From positions 30,542,401 through 30,606,400 of the forward strand of contig NC_087067.1 in NCBI RefSeq assembly GCF_963678635.1: a DNA stretch of 64,000 nt. Direction: 5' to 3'. Under the pieces are notes generated by a model that saw only the letters and a list, made by a program, of their open reading frames with translations, searched no databases and was not told the origin of the DNA. Position numbers and translations under genes: made by a program. This document shows, piece after piece, positions 10,235-20,363 of the stretch (its first letter is position 1; each line of letters starts with the position of its first letter). Source of the DNA: Symsagittifera roscoffensis. Its lineage: Eukaryota > Xenacoelomorpha > Acoela > Convolutidae.

Positions 10235-11475
10235 ACTAATTAGATGTCAACCGGAGATTAAAATTGAAATAAACATAACAACGAAAGTTCATAGAGCAGA
10301 ACTTCGCTCGAAAATATAACCAAGGCGGGCAATTTTATCCGAAGCGTCGATTAGTAAACCTTGAAACAGGAAAATTATTGCTCAGGTTGTCTAATGTTTT
10401 TCTGCAATTTTTTTTTCCAAATTTTGATGGATTTGATCATCTTCACTTGTTGACAATCTTGCGTTTTGAATTTGGCGTGACAAAAACTTCACTAACTGAC
10501 ACTGATCATCTTCACTAATTGACAATCTTGCGTTTTGAATTTGGCGTGACAAAAAGTTTAAGGTTGTTCGGCTTCCGATTTTGCATGCAAAAAAGCGTCG
10601 AAAAGAGCTGATTGCTTTTTTAAATAAAATCTGTCTGTCCGAATTTTTGGCTCTTAATTATATGTTGTAATTAGTAGCAAAAAATCGGACAGACAAAAAT
10701 AATTAAAAAGAACAAATGACCTACTTCAGATAATTTTTGCATGCAAAAGCTAATTTTTCACACAGAAAGTATGTCTCTGTGTCATCTAAAAGTTCAAATC
10801 TGCATGCAAAAATTGCTCAAAGATGGTAGATTGCTCTTTTTAATTATTTCTGTGTGTCCGAACTTTTGCAACTTTCTATTGTCGCAGAAAGTTTGAACAG
10901 ATAAACCTAACTAAAAAAAGAGCGATTGGCCTAATTTGGGAAAACGTTGCAAAATTTAAGTTATCAGGTTGTCCGGAAAAAAATGAAACCGAATTTATTA
11001 AAATGAGCAATTAGTGCTTTTCGAAGCTTTGTGCATGTAAAATCTGAAGCCGAATAACCTTGAATTTTTTTATCAGACCAAAATCAAAACGCGAGATGGT
11101 CGATTATCCGATGATTATGCTAGCCAATTTTTTAAATACTGCAAGGAGAATCCAGATTTAACTACAAAACAGTAAGAAAAAAGTTAAAAATCAAAATCTA
11201 GAGTTTTTTCATCAAAAACAACAGATTAAGCCGCCCAGAAAAAGCAAACTGAAATGAAGATGATCAAATCATTCAAAAATTTGAAAACATCACAGAAAAC
11301 ATTAGCCATCCTGAGCAATAAATTTCCTGTTTCAAGGTTTACTATTCGACGCTTCGGATGCAATTGCCCGCCGTGTTTATAGGGTTTTGAGCGAAACTCT
11401 GCTTTATAATTTATCGACGTTATGTTTATTTCGGTTTTAATTTCCGTTGATGTCTCTACGAACTTTTTGCTACTA
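10235..11475. repeat. Inverted duplication of a ~215-bp segment
   Basis: Bases 10235-10450 are the diverged reverse complement of 11255-11475. Shared landmarks include gaaataaacataac, atccgaagcgtcga, agtaaaccttgaaacagga and gatttgatcatcttca. The right copy keeps a 90-codon minus strand open frame (11498-11226) with KTEINITSINYKAEFR and RRIVNLETGN; the left copy has stops. The segment may descend from a coding part of a transposon, but I cannot name it. Confidence 0.65.
10435..10556. repeat. Tandem duplication, ~68-bp unit
   Basis: gatcatcttcact followed by tgacaatcttgcgttttgaa and tttggcgtgacaaaaa occurs twice in a row, starting at 10435 and 10503, nearly identical. Likely a recent replication slip. 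Confidence 0.8.
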
Positions 11476-12324
11476 ATTATAAAAGCTTTTCGGACCAACA
11501 GAAGTAATTAAAAAGAGCAGTCATTCCATTTTGACAGTGTTTTACGCGCAATTTTGTTTTTTTAGACAACCTTAGGACACATTCGGTCTGATAAGTAAAA
11601 TTTTGCATGCAAATTTTTTCCAAAAAAAAGGTTAAACAATCTTTTTATTTAATTTTTTTGTCTCTCCGAGTTTTTTTTCTACTACTAATTATGTAGCTAT
11701 AACAAATTTCTTGGACAATGTTTTGAGTTTTTGAAATAATTCTGACTTTGAGACAGTGAAATGGCATTAAAACTGCTATCGAATTTTCAGAAGTGTATTT
11801 GATATGGCAAAAGAGCAAGGCAAATGATTGCGCTTTTTCGGAGAATTTTAGTTCTGCCTTACTTCAAGAGCAAAATTTGAAAAAAAAAAATCATTCAACA
11901 ACAATTTGCCATGTAATTTTTCAGCTCAAATAAAAATGCCAACAAAAAGGCAAACGCGACACTTCAAAGAAGTATTTCAATTTAGTTTAAATTCAAAGGC
12001 CAGAATGACATCAGAAACTTAGTACTTTGTCCAATAAGTTTGTTAAAAGATATATAGTTGAGGCCAAATTGTTGACAATCTCATTTACGGCCACTCAATT
12101 GGAGTGATGTTAATTAACCTAAGACTGCTCATTTTGACGCCTGAGAACAATTTTTTTCAATTGAGCTTGTAAAAGGCCATTTAGAAAAATCTATTTAAAA
12201 AAAAGACCATATTTGACCAATAACTTGTTCAAGGTCACCGATATTGCCAATTATTTGGCCTTAACTATGAAATTTTATTAAATTTTTGAGACAGTCTCCT
12301 AAACTTTTGAATTAATTTGCGTTT

Positions 12325-12524
12325 NNNNNNNNNNNNNNNNNNNNNNNNNNNNNNNNNNNNNNNNNNNNNNNNNNNNNNNNNNNNNNNNNNNNNNNNNNNN
12401 NNNNNNNNNNNNNNNNNNNNNNNNNNNNNNNNNNNNNNNNNNNNNNNNNNNNNNNNNNNNNNNNNNNNNNNNNNNNNNNNNNNNNNNNNNNNNNNNNNNN
12501 NNNNNNNNNNNNNNNNNNNNNNNN
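12325..12524. other. Assembly gap (200 N)
   Basis: Exactly 200 unknown bases, a conventional gap size, so the true length is unknown. It lies 71 bp left of the big LTR element, which limits any view of that element's left flank. Confidence 0.99.
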
Positions 12525-12595
12525 TCTTGCCAAATAACAAATACAAATAGAAGTTGGACGCATTTATCATTGATGTCAGCATCGAGTTGACTCTG

Positions 12596-13005
12596 TGAGT
12601 TAGGACCGAGTTGGTTAACTCATAGAGTAATTTCGGATAGGGTACACCGTCTGCTCGTCACGCTATCTTATTTTCGGCCGGATAGATTCGTGCAACTTCT
12701 TAGTCTAATACCGATCCTAATCTTACTCTTATACTATCTAGTCTCAGGTTGTTTAACTAGTCTCTGCTAGGCTCAATAGATCTAGGGTATACTGGTTTAT
12801 TGCGGTTGCTGAAGTGCTCGGGAGAGTCCAACTAATTTCTAAGTTAAATTCAAATCTCTCTGGTGCTGAAATTACAAGTAACTTCAGCACTTACAAATAA
12901 GTGGGTTGTTAGTTAGATGGATCATGATTGGTTAATATTAAATACTTTACATTGGTAAAATATCTAAATTATCCAATCATAAAATGTAGTTTAGATCAGG
13001 TTCCA
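12596..13005 (-). repeat. 3' LTR of element B
   Basis: 410 bp, in minus orientation beginning TGGAACCTGATC and ending CCTAACTCA (TG...CA ends). A minus strand AATAAA lies at 12801-12796. It matches the other LTR except for ac in place of tt at 12605-12606. Immediately inside it, minus strand GGATGGG (13012-13006) is a short purine-rich tract, a weak polypurine-tract candidate. Confidence 0.95.
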
Positions 13006-14620
13006 CCCATCCGGGTTTTACAGAGTTTTTTAGAATAGTTCTTCTGCAATTCGAAGGATGGATGATGGACGTTGGTGTTTGGCGAACATCTTATTTCTTC
13101 TGTTTCCTTTTTGTTAAAGAAGTTCCAGGAAGCTGGAGTTAGAGACATAAGACGTTGTGTCTTCTAGTGACAACGACTAAGTCTTTGCAACAAACTCAAA
13201 TCTGATTTCAGAATGGTTTGCTATGTCAGGTTTTTCTGTTCTGCGTGGAGAACTTCTTTTGTGTCTGATCTAATTTGGGAATGGCGTGGAGATTGTGCGT
13301 GGAGGGGATGCCTGGTTACTCGGATCTGTACGTATACTTGAACATCGAGGTGGTCATTGGTCTAGTTCAATGAAGTCCTTTTCTGCGAAGTCAAGTCGTA
13401 CTCTAAATCCTTTGAGTTGTGATTGTGAGTGGCATATCAATTGTGGTTGGTCATTCTCTCTCGAGTGTAGTGGGGTCGTTTTGTCTTTGGATGTTCGTCC
13501 TTGGTGTTGTATTCTGATCTATGTATTGCATAATGTAATTTACATTTTATAAAACATTTATTAGTTTAATATTTTTTAGTAATGATTTTAGTTAGTTGTT
13601 TTCACAAAAGCTTTTTGTTTTAGTTCGGTTATTTTGAAGAGTTACTCACACTTGAGTAGCTCCTATTAAAAATAGAGGTGTGGTCACAAAGCGTGGATGT
13701 AGCGCGGTGGGTTAGGCCGGCTATAGAGCATGCTCAGGACGTCCTTCCTGGTGGGTTAGGCCAGGAGTGGGAGTATGATTTCATGCGGTTTTTGTGAGGG
13801 GTCCTGTTATGTGACAACGTTTTATGTTGGGTTTGTTGTGGTTTTTCTTATGTCTTGTTGGTTATGTCCTTTTTCCAAAAAGCAAATTGTTCGTGGTATG
13901 GGTTTGTCTTTCGACTTTTTTGTGTTTTATTATTTCTTTCTTAGACTTTATAATAGTCTTCAAAAGAATAAATTATCCAGTTTTAAACTGGGTTAATCCG
14001 GTTTGGGTACCGTTGGTTTCCTTTTCTTAGTCATGCTGTTATTCTATGATTTGTGGTATTTAGTAAGCTGCGTTGGTTAGTTTTGTTTAGTATATGATTC
14101 CTTTCCAACCGGGTTAAAGGAAAGTTTGAAACATGTTATTATATGTTAGAGTTGTTGAGTGTGAAAACTTGAAACTGAAATTCATTATTTTAAACAATTC
14201 TTCGTGGGCGAGCTGTGCGAGTGTGGATAGAATTTCTGTGCGAATAAATGAGAATATCAAAAGGTTAGTACTGCATTTGCATTTTATTAATTTACTGCAT
14301 AGAATTTGGAAATTTACTGCTAGTTATGGGGGAATTTTAAGTTACAAATTTTCATCATAATTAGATTTACTGCTTGTGGGGAAAATTTTAGAAATGAATT
14401 TACTGCATTGGTATTAAATTTATAAATTTATAAGTGTAAGAGATTAATAGAAATGATTGAAATCTGTTTGATGAAATTTGCGATTTTTATTTGTCTTTTG
14501 TGGTTTTTGTAGGTGATTGTCGGATGAAGGCTAAAAACCTAAAGAAAACATGGATAAAGTATGGTGAGTTTTTTAATATTTTAATTAGTTAGTAATATTT
14601 ATTTAATTCATACTTACCTG
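13006..14620 (-). other. Long 3' region of element B
   Basis: 1.6 kb without a minus strand ORF of note. It contains two copies of ggtgggttaggcc (near 13708 and 13750), the second inside a cctgg/ccagg hairpin, and four copies of atttactgc between about 14290 and 14410. These may be RNA structures acting in transport, packaging or 3'-end control; this is inference. Confidence 0.5.
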
Positions 14621-16426
14621 TTAGTCGTCGGGGAAAAAACCGTGGGGGAAGATGTCGTGAATTAGTTCTGAAGTTGTTAGTAGTTTAGCTAAGATGCGGA
14701 TGATATTTTTAGTCTGAAGCAGTGGCCAAAGCAATTGGAGTGCCTTGATAGTGGTTAGTTCTTCAGTGCCAACTGCAAACTCATAAGGTGTGTTTTGGAT
14801 TAGATTATATAATTTGTGATTGAATTTAGTGTTGAGGATGAATTCTAAAATTGGGATTTCTATAGGTTGTACAAACTCGTGCGGGATAAGGAAGGGTCGG
14901 GATTCTTCGGCGTTGAAGGTCTTGGTGATGGGACAGAAGATGTACATTTGGGTTATGGGGTCATAATTACGAAGAATACCATGGAGGTTAGTGTCTTTAA
15001 TACAATATGTGAAATTTAGGAAAAATGGTGAAGTGTATTTGGAATTAATGAATTGAAAACGATGGTGTGGTTGTCTAGAGGGTGTGTGTAGGTCAAAGTG
15101 ATTTTGGATGAAGCGATAATAACTATATGTGTGGGTTTGTTTAGTGCGCAACATAATATCGTGTGAGCAGTGTAAATCTCTTTCGTGTGGTGCAAGGAAA
15201 TGAAAGGTTAGTGAAAATATTTGGAAGCGTTCTTTGAAACTTTCGTATGCTTGTGTGTCTGTTAGTGCTTCTGAAATAATGTGATCAAACTTTCGGTCGA
15301 AGATGTTTAGTGTAAATATATATGGTGTCTTGATGAAAAATTTCTCAGTAATTTGTGGATTAGCGAAGCGATCGTCGTCTAAGAATTGATCTTGGTTAGC
15401 TCTGATGATGTTGTGATCATAGTATTCGAGTGTATATTCGTTAGCTCTAGGTGCAGTGTGTGTTTTTAGTGATTTTTTATATCCAACGTAAGTAAATTGT
15501 CTAGCGGTTAGTGGTGTAGTGAGTCGATATAGCATGTCCGTATTTCGCTCTATATCGATGTGAGTGTTAGATAAAGGTAAGCAAAGAGGGTTAGTAAAAT
15601 GATAATATGAGGTCCAAGAGAGAGTGGGCATTAAAACGTATTCATCTACAAAGTTGCGTGTTTCGTTAGTGTCGTGGGGGGTGTTTAAGGTGTATTGTGG
15701 GAATGAGGGTAAGGTGATGGCTAAAAATTCTTTTGTGTTAGTATGCTTGGGATGGTTGATGTATTCACGGGCTGTTCCTGGTTTTGCTGGGAAAGGATGG
15801 TTGGGGAACTTTCTTTTAAAAGTGCGGTAAGCTCTATTAGTGTTGAGTGAAGATTCAGTTGATGTGGATGATGGTGCTAATGATTCAGTATAATTTGAAG
15901 AGGGTGTAGGGGTAGGGGGGTTGGATGAATTTATTGTGGAGGAGATTTGGTTTATGGTTGGGGTATTAAGGTGGTAGGGTTGTTGTTGAAGGGTAATAAA
16001 ATTATCTAGCTCTGGGGAGATTCGGGGGGTGTCTGGAGAATGAGATGATTGGTCAGAATGGTATGAGGAGTAGGTTGGGGTAACTTGGGAAGCATAAGAG
16101 GGTGTGGGAGTGATGGGGTCAGGGTTATTGGATAATATGGGTTGAAAAGGGGGTTGAGAAAAATTAGAAGAGTTATGAAAATTATTGGATGGGGATGGTT
16201 CTGAGTCGGCAAATTCATCGGGGGTTTCAATATTCGGGTTATTGAGTTGTGAGATGGAATATAAAACTGAGATGTGTGAATTAGTGTCGGAATTCATGCC
16301 TGATGTTACATTACTAGATGGAAAATCGGGTGGCGGAAAAGCAAAAAGTGGTATTATTGGGATTGGAGAGGTAAGATTGGTTGGGTGGGAATTTGATCGG
16401 TGTAGTGATCCAAGTTGGCGGCTCAT
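14621..16426 (-). CDS. 601-aa ORF downstream of env, unknown
   Basis: ATG at 16426, coupled to the env stop by an ATGA overlap; the stop is at 14621. Residues 1 to about 200 are low complexity (Ser, Pro, Thr, Asn). Residues about 200-601 look like a globular, mainly soluble domain rich in His, Phe and Tyr, without a signal peptide or clear membrane segment. I recognise no family. Its layout (disordered Ser/Pro/Asn N-terminus, folded C-terminus) parallels the Met-less 381-codon frame upstream of env. A 3'-end ORF after env is where complex retroviruses keep regulatory genes, but function here is unknown. Confidence 0.8.
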   Translation of the reverse strand: MSRQLGSLHRSNSHPTNLTSPIPIIPLFAFPPPDFPSSNVTSGMNSDTNSHISVLYSISQLNNPNIETPDEFADSEPSPSNNFHNSSNFSQPPFQPILSNNPDPITPTPSYASQVTPTYSSYHSDQSSHSPDTPRISPELDNFITLQQQPYHLNTPTINQISSTINSSNPPTPTPSSNYTESLAPSSTSTESSLNTNRAYRTFKRKFPNHPFPAKPGTAREYINHPKHTNTKEFLAITLPSFPQYTLNTPHDTNETRNFVDEYVLMPTLSWTSYYHFTNPLCLPLSNTHIDIERNTDMLYRLTTPLTARQFTYVGYKKSLKTHTAPRANEYTLEYYDHNIIRANQDQFLDDDRFANPQITEKFFIKTPYIFTLNIFDRKFDHIISEALTDTQAYESFKERFQIFSLTFHFLAPHERDLHCSHDIMLRTKQTHTYSYYRFIQNHFDLHTPSRQPHHRFQFINSKYTSPFFLNFTYCIKDTNLHGILRNYDPITQMYIFCPITKTFNAEESRPFLIPHEFVQPIEIPILEFILNTKFNHKLYNLIQNTPYEFAVGTEELTTIKALQLLWPLLQTKNIIRILAKLLTTSELIHDIFPHGFFPDD

Positions 16427-19041
16427 CGTGGGCTAAAAAAATGATTATTTTGAGACTGAAAAGCGGTGGTATGGGGTTGTTCAATAATTTGTTCATAAGT
16501 ATTATCATCTTGTGACTGGTGTGTCATTATATGTTGGATGGGACTTTGTGATGTGGTGAGTCGAAAATTTGGATTATGTGTGATGGCTAAATTTCGAAAA
16601 TTTCGTGGGACTAGGGATAGTGGATGGTTATTTGGTAGGACTGGTAATTGTGGTGCCGTTGGCGTTATGTCTACATTGTTATGTTCTTCGTCGTATGTAT
16701 TTTGTCGTGTTGCTATTTTTGTGTTATATTCTTTTATTTGTGCGTCTAAAAGAATTTTGTTTATAGATGTAGAAAAGATTCCAAAAAATCCTGCAAAGAG
16801 TATGCGTGCTACGCTTGCTTGTCTGTTTACTTGTGTGTGTATAGCACATGTGTTGTAGATTCCTTTTAAAAGTGAGAAAAGAAATCCAATAAAGTTAAAC
16901 ATTGCGTATAAAATAGTCAATTTTTCTAAGATGTAGTAGGGCCATCCTAGAAAATCGAGGATCTCATTTTTGAGTGTAACAAAGCTAAAAATGTTAATTG
17001 GTGATATATCTTGGGGACGGTATTTTTCACCGTTTAGATATATATAATCTTTAATGTCTTTAAAATATCCGCTATAGTCTTGCGTGTAGATATCGGCAAA
17101 TCCTGCGGTTTCTGCAAGTTTGCGTAAATTTTGGTCTATTGATTGTCTTTGTATAGTGTCCATTTGTGTTAATAATTCTTGGAATTGTTGTGTTCTAATG
17201 TGATGTTGAATATCTGATTTTGAATAGATTCCTATTGATTGTAAGTCTATATTTGGGTTTCGAGCAATAGCGCGAATGCTTTCTGGTGAGAATTTTTTGA
17301 GTGATTGCATTAATGTGGGGTATGGAGTGAGAAGGTAATATTTATTTTCATCAGGGTTTAGTTGTACTACATTGTGGCTGTTTTCTGATCCACATGGGAC
17401 TGCGGTATCCCAGAAATAGGTTCTTCGTGAAAGTGTATCCACGAAATGTACTTTATTCTTATAAAAGATAGGGATTCTTTTATAACATCGTTTATCTTCA
17501 AAAACGTATAGTGGTGATACTTTTTTAGTACAAGTATAAAACCATAAGATGTTTCCTTCATAGTCTAAAAAATTTGATCTATTTCCAGATAATAAGTATC
17601 CTGCATAGGGTATTTTTAATACTGCTAGTGCAAGTGATTGTAATATTTGTGTTCGTTCTAATTCGCATAGTTGGTGTAGTGTTTCTAATTCGGAGAGTGA
17701 CATTTCTTGAAAAATTCGGCTAATTGTATAATCTAGTTTCATATCTAAATGAATATCATAGTGGATATTACCGAAATATGTAGTATTCATTAGTGATAAT
17801 TCTTGTAAGCGTGTGCTTCTGGTGTCATGGGGTTTTAGATGTCCACCAGGTTGTCCGTTGCTTTTTTCAAAATTAACTGGTATATAGGATGTTCCTTCGT
17901 TTGGAGGATGACCTGTGGCATATGGGTCGATTTTTACTTTTCCAGTGGTCATGTCGAATCCTTTTTCGTATTCAACTAATATTTCAGAGTATTGTGTTCT
18001 GTGAAGTGGATTCCTGTATTTACATGCAAGTTCTGTTTCTTGATATATTTGAAAACGTGTCAATTTATTTTCTATATTGTCTATGTTTCTAAAATTAGAA
18101 CTTAGTTTTCGTGATGGATGGACTTGTTCATATGGAATTGATTGTATAAAATATTTTTCGTGAAATTTTATCATACGAGCGTGTATTTTTGCTACTTGAA
18201 ATGTTGTACATGTATCTTCGGGGAACCAAACAATTGTTGCTTGTGTTCTCGTTGTAGGGTCGCAATAACCTTGATCATTTTTACAAGGTAATCGGATTCC
18301 TTGATAGATCATTGTATTATCTGATAAATCTCGTGTTAGTTGTATTTTTTCGAGTTGTATTTTCCAATCGAAAAACATTATTTCTTGGTATCCTTTATTT
18401 TTTGTGTCTGCTTTGCAGTTTGATGGGTCATTTATACCAATGTGTGGTATCCAATGTTTATCGTGTAGGTCATAGGTTAATCGTCCGTGTGCGCCGTTAT
18501 ACGGGTATTTTTCGTCTAGTTTTATATGTCCTTGGTGTCTTTCAAGTTGTGATTGATGTACAGAGTCTGGAAAAACTTGAAAATTAACTAACTTTCTTGC
18601 GGAGTTTTTATTTTGTGTGATGTTTAGTCTAAGTAATTCATTTTTACAATCGTCGGGATTGAGATGTAAAAGACGTTCTATATTACTTTGATAGAATGAT
18701 TCATGGTCAAGTCGGTTTTTGTTTCCATTCGAGACTTGTGAACAATGTACTTTCTTTTCGGAAAATGTTGCTGTGAATTTATAACCTGTAACTGTTGTTG
18801 CTCGGGCTTTTGAATAGAGTGTTGCTATTACATCTGTGGTTTCTATAGCTTGTGGTTCTGTTTCACATTGTGATACTTGATTTATTGCATATTTATGTAG
18901 TGTTTTTTGTTCATTTTCTTCACAATCGTAATGTGTTACTAATAAATCTTGTGGTCCTGTACGAGGAGAAGGGTTTATGTTTTGATTTGAGATTATTAGA
19001 AAAAGGAGTTGGAGAAAAATTAATAATTTTAGAATATACAT
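16423..19041 (-). CDS. env: Envelope-like glycoprotein, element B
   Basis: 872 codons from ATG at 19041. An N-terminal signal peptide (about residues 1-18, Leu/Ile/Phe-rich) leads into a Cys-rich ectodomain of about 690 residues with several N-glycosylation sites. A main membrane segment lies at about 708-728, a second hydrophobic stretch at about 745-762, and a 107-residue polar tail follows. The layout (signal, Cys-rich body, membrane anchor, tail) is that of a viral fusion glycoprotein. The mid-region, with a CELER-type helix and a later CY.RIPI-type strand with FVD following, reminds me of the gB-like glycoproteins of chuvirus-type envs captured by other LTR elements; that is a tentative recollection. 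No gypsy-type furin site was seen. The stop overlaps the next start as ATGA. Confidence 0.8.
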   Translation of the reverse strand: MYILKLLIFLQLLFLIISNQNINPSPRTGPQDLLVTHYDCEENEQKTLHKYAINQVSQCETEPQAIETTDVIATLYSKARATTVTGYKFTATFSEKKVHCSQVSNGNKNRLDHESFYQSNIERLLHLNPDDCKNELLRLNITQNKNSARKLVNFQVFPDSVHQSQLERHQGHIKLDEKYPYNGAHGRLTYDLHDKHWIPHIGINDPSNCKADTKNKGYQEIMFFDWKIQLEKIQLTRDLSDNTMIYQGIRLPCKNDQGYCDPTTRTQATIVWFPEDTCTTFQVAKIHARMIKFHEKYFIQSIPYEQVHPSRKLSSNFRNIDNIENKLTRFQIYQETELACKYRNPLHRTQYSEILVEYEKGFDMTTGKVKIDPYATGHPPNEGTSYIPVNFEKSNGQPGGHLKPHDTRSTRLQELSLMNTTYFGNIHYDIHLDMKLDYTISRIFQEMSLSELETLHQLCELERTQILQSLALAVLKIPYAGYLLSGNRSNFLDYEGNILWFYTCTKKVSPLYVFEDKRCYKRIPIFYKNKVHFVDTLSRRTYFWDTAVPCGSENSHNVVQLNPDENKYYLLTPYPTLMQSLKKFSPESIRAIARNPNIDLQSIGIYSKSDIQHHIRTQQFQELLTQMDTIQRQSIDQNLRKLAETAGFADIYTQDYSGYFKDIKDYIYLNGEKYRPQDISPINIFSFVTLKNEILDFLGWPYYILEKLTILYAMFNFIGFLFSLLKGIYNTCAIHTQVNRQASVARILFAGFFGIFSTSINKILLDAQIKEYNTKIATRQNTYDEEHNNVDITPTAPQLPVLPNNHPLSLVPRNFRNLAITHNPNFRLTTSQSPIQHIMTHQSQDDNTYEQIIEQPHTTAFQSQNNHFFSPR

Positions 19042-20174
19042 GTGTATGATAATCCTGAGTATGGATTATAAAATGTAATGTAGCCAATTGTGTTTTTGGT
19101 ATATCTGTCGTATTTGTATATTACTTCAGTAGTTATAAACGGTGGTGGTAGTGATTGAGCTGTTATGTTTGGTGGATTTAATGGGTAGGGATGTTGGGTA
19201 ATATTATTTAACTTAACTGTGATTTCAAACTTTAATTGTAAACTGTTTTGTTGGAGTATTTGAATATTGTGATCACGGATATCGTTGTGAATATCTTGGC
19301 GATATTGTAATCTATTAAGTGCCCAGTTATGAAGGCGGTTACTTTCTTGATGTTGTCCAAATAATGGTGGAGGTGCTGTAAATGTATTCCAATCTAATCT
19401 TAAAGGAATATTTATTGATGATTGTTCTCGATATCTGGCGTCGAGATTATTTGGAAAATTTAAGTTAAAAGGTGGTGGTGAAATCTGACTTATTGATGGT
19501 GTTGATGGTAGTGATAATGTTTCTGGTAGTGATGAGGATGTTGTTGTATCCGTAGAAATATCTATTGGATTATTGACTAAATTTAATTCACCTTGTGTAA
19601 ATGAATGTGTTGTCCAATATGGTAGTCGTGATGCCTGGTTTGGAGGGTTAAAGGGATTTTCACGTATTTGTTCAGATGTTGGTGTTGAACCTAAGTAATC
19701 TGATGGTAGGCTTGAGGTGCTACGTTGTGAAAGAAGCGTAGGGGTTTCTGGTAATATACCAATGGGGTTTTCTGGAGTGTTTTGTGATGGGGATTGAGGT
19801 ATATCAAAATGAACTCGTGGAGTTTGAAAATTTCTGTTTCGTCGAGGATGTATAATTTGTCTATTTATTTCGACTGTATTTTGGTTTTGACTAGGATTTC
19901 TTATTCTACTTAGTTCTTGTGGTAGTGTTGGGTATAGGTTATATGTTGGTTCGCTTAGAGGTGCTTGTCGTTGAACTGGTTCTAGTGGTTCTGATAAACG
20001 AGCATGTCGTTCTTCAAAAGTGTATGGATTGTCTTGAAAAGAAATTCGTGTAGATGTTTGAGGATTTTGAGTAGTTGAAGGTGGTGTTTGGTTATCTTGG
20101 GATGATGTCGGTGAAGACTGATTCTGTGACTGTTGGGTAGCAATTTTTGATAGTTTTTTTTTTGAATTATTGCT
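19029..20174 (-). CDS. 381-codon frame with no Met, element B
   Basis: An open frame runs from just after the TAA of the 62-aa ORF, in the same frame, to a TAA at 19031-19029. I found no ATG codon in it. The first ~230 residues are rich in Gln, Pro, Ser, Thr and Asn; the last ~130 look folded (for example RLDWNTFTAPPPLFGQHQ, LKFEITVKLNNI, YDRYTKNTIGYITFY). Its end overlaps the env ATG by 13 nt in another frame. A run of ten A (20163-20154) lies at its start. Expression must come from UAA readthrough, from splicing (an acceptor such as CCAACAG at about 20136-20130), or from frameshifting. Its length, lack of stops and tight packing argue that it is real. Confidence 0.7.
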   Translation of the reverse strand, partial: SNNSKKKLSKIATQQSQNQSSPTSSQDNQTPPSTTQNPQTSTRISFQDNPYTFEERHARLSEPLEPVQRQAPLSEPTYNLYPTLPQELSRIRNPSQNQNTVEINRQIIHPRRNRNFQTPRVHFDIPQSPSQNTPENPIGILPETPTLLSQRSTSSLPSDYLGSTPTSEQIRENPFNPPNQASRLPYWTTHSFTQGELNLVNNPIDISTDTTTSSSLPETLSLPSTPSISQISPPPFNLNFPNNLDARYREQSSINIPLRLDWNTFTAPPPLFGQHQESNRLHNWALNRLQYRQDIHNDIRDHNIQILQQNSLQLKFEITVKLNNITQHPYPLNPPNITAQSLPPPFITTEVIYKYDRYTKNTIGYITFYNPYSGLSYTCIF

Positions 20175-20363
20175 TTAGTGAGAAATTTTGTGTTTATTAT
20201 AATATTCTTCCAAAAAAAGAATTAGAAGGATTGTTGCTAGGGCAAATGTGAGGATTGCTTTCTTTATACATTTACATATTGTCAAAATGAGGGATGATAA
20301 GAATGCTATGAAAATTACAAACAATAAAAAAATATCAGTTCTACTGAAAATTTTTCGTATCAT
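20175..20363 (-). CDS. 62-aa two-segment membrane protein, element B
   Basis: ATG at 20363, TAA at 20177-20175. Two hydrophobic stretches (DIFLLFVIFIAFLSSLILTI; AILTFALATILLILFL) flank a basic KCIKK turn, predicting a hairpin in the membrane. The start overlaps the upstream stop by four bases (ATGA). After its TAA the same frame stays open for 381 further codons, so this may be only the N-terminal anchor of a larger protein made by stop readthrough. Confidence 0.65.
   Translation of the reverse strand: MIRKIFSRTDIFLLFVIFIAFLSSLILTICKCIKKAILTFALATILLILFLEEYYNKHKISH

Larger units (their letters stand above)
10130..11700. repeat. Cluster of short inverted-repeat elements
   Basis: At least four units share ends related to attgctctttttaattatt and tgtgtgtccgaactttttgc in one orientation and their inverse (gcaaaaagttcggacagaca, aattaaaaagagcaa) in the other. 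They lie at about 10130-10255, 10610-10725, 10835-10925 and 11465-11515, with a weaker piece near 11640. The middles differ. This is the signature of a family of small fold-back (MITE-like) elements nested or piled up in one place. Confidence 0.6.

Noticed and set aside
13286-13552. 88-codon + strand frame in the 3' region of element B
   Set aside because: Opposite to the element's transcription, with no recognisable motif or start context.
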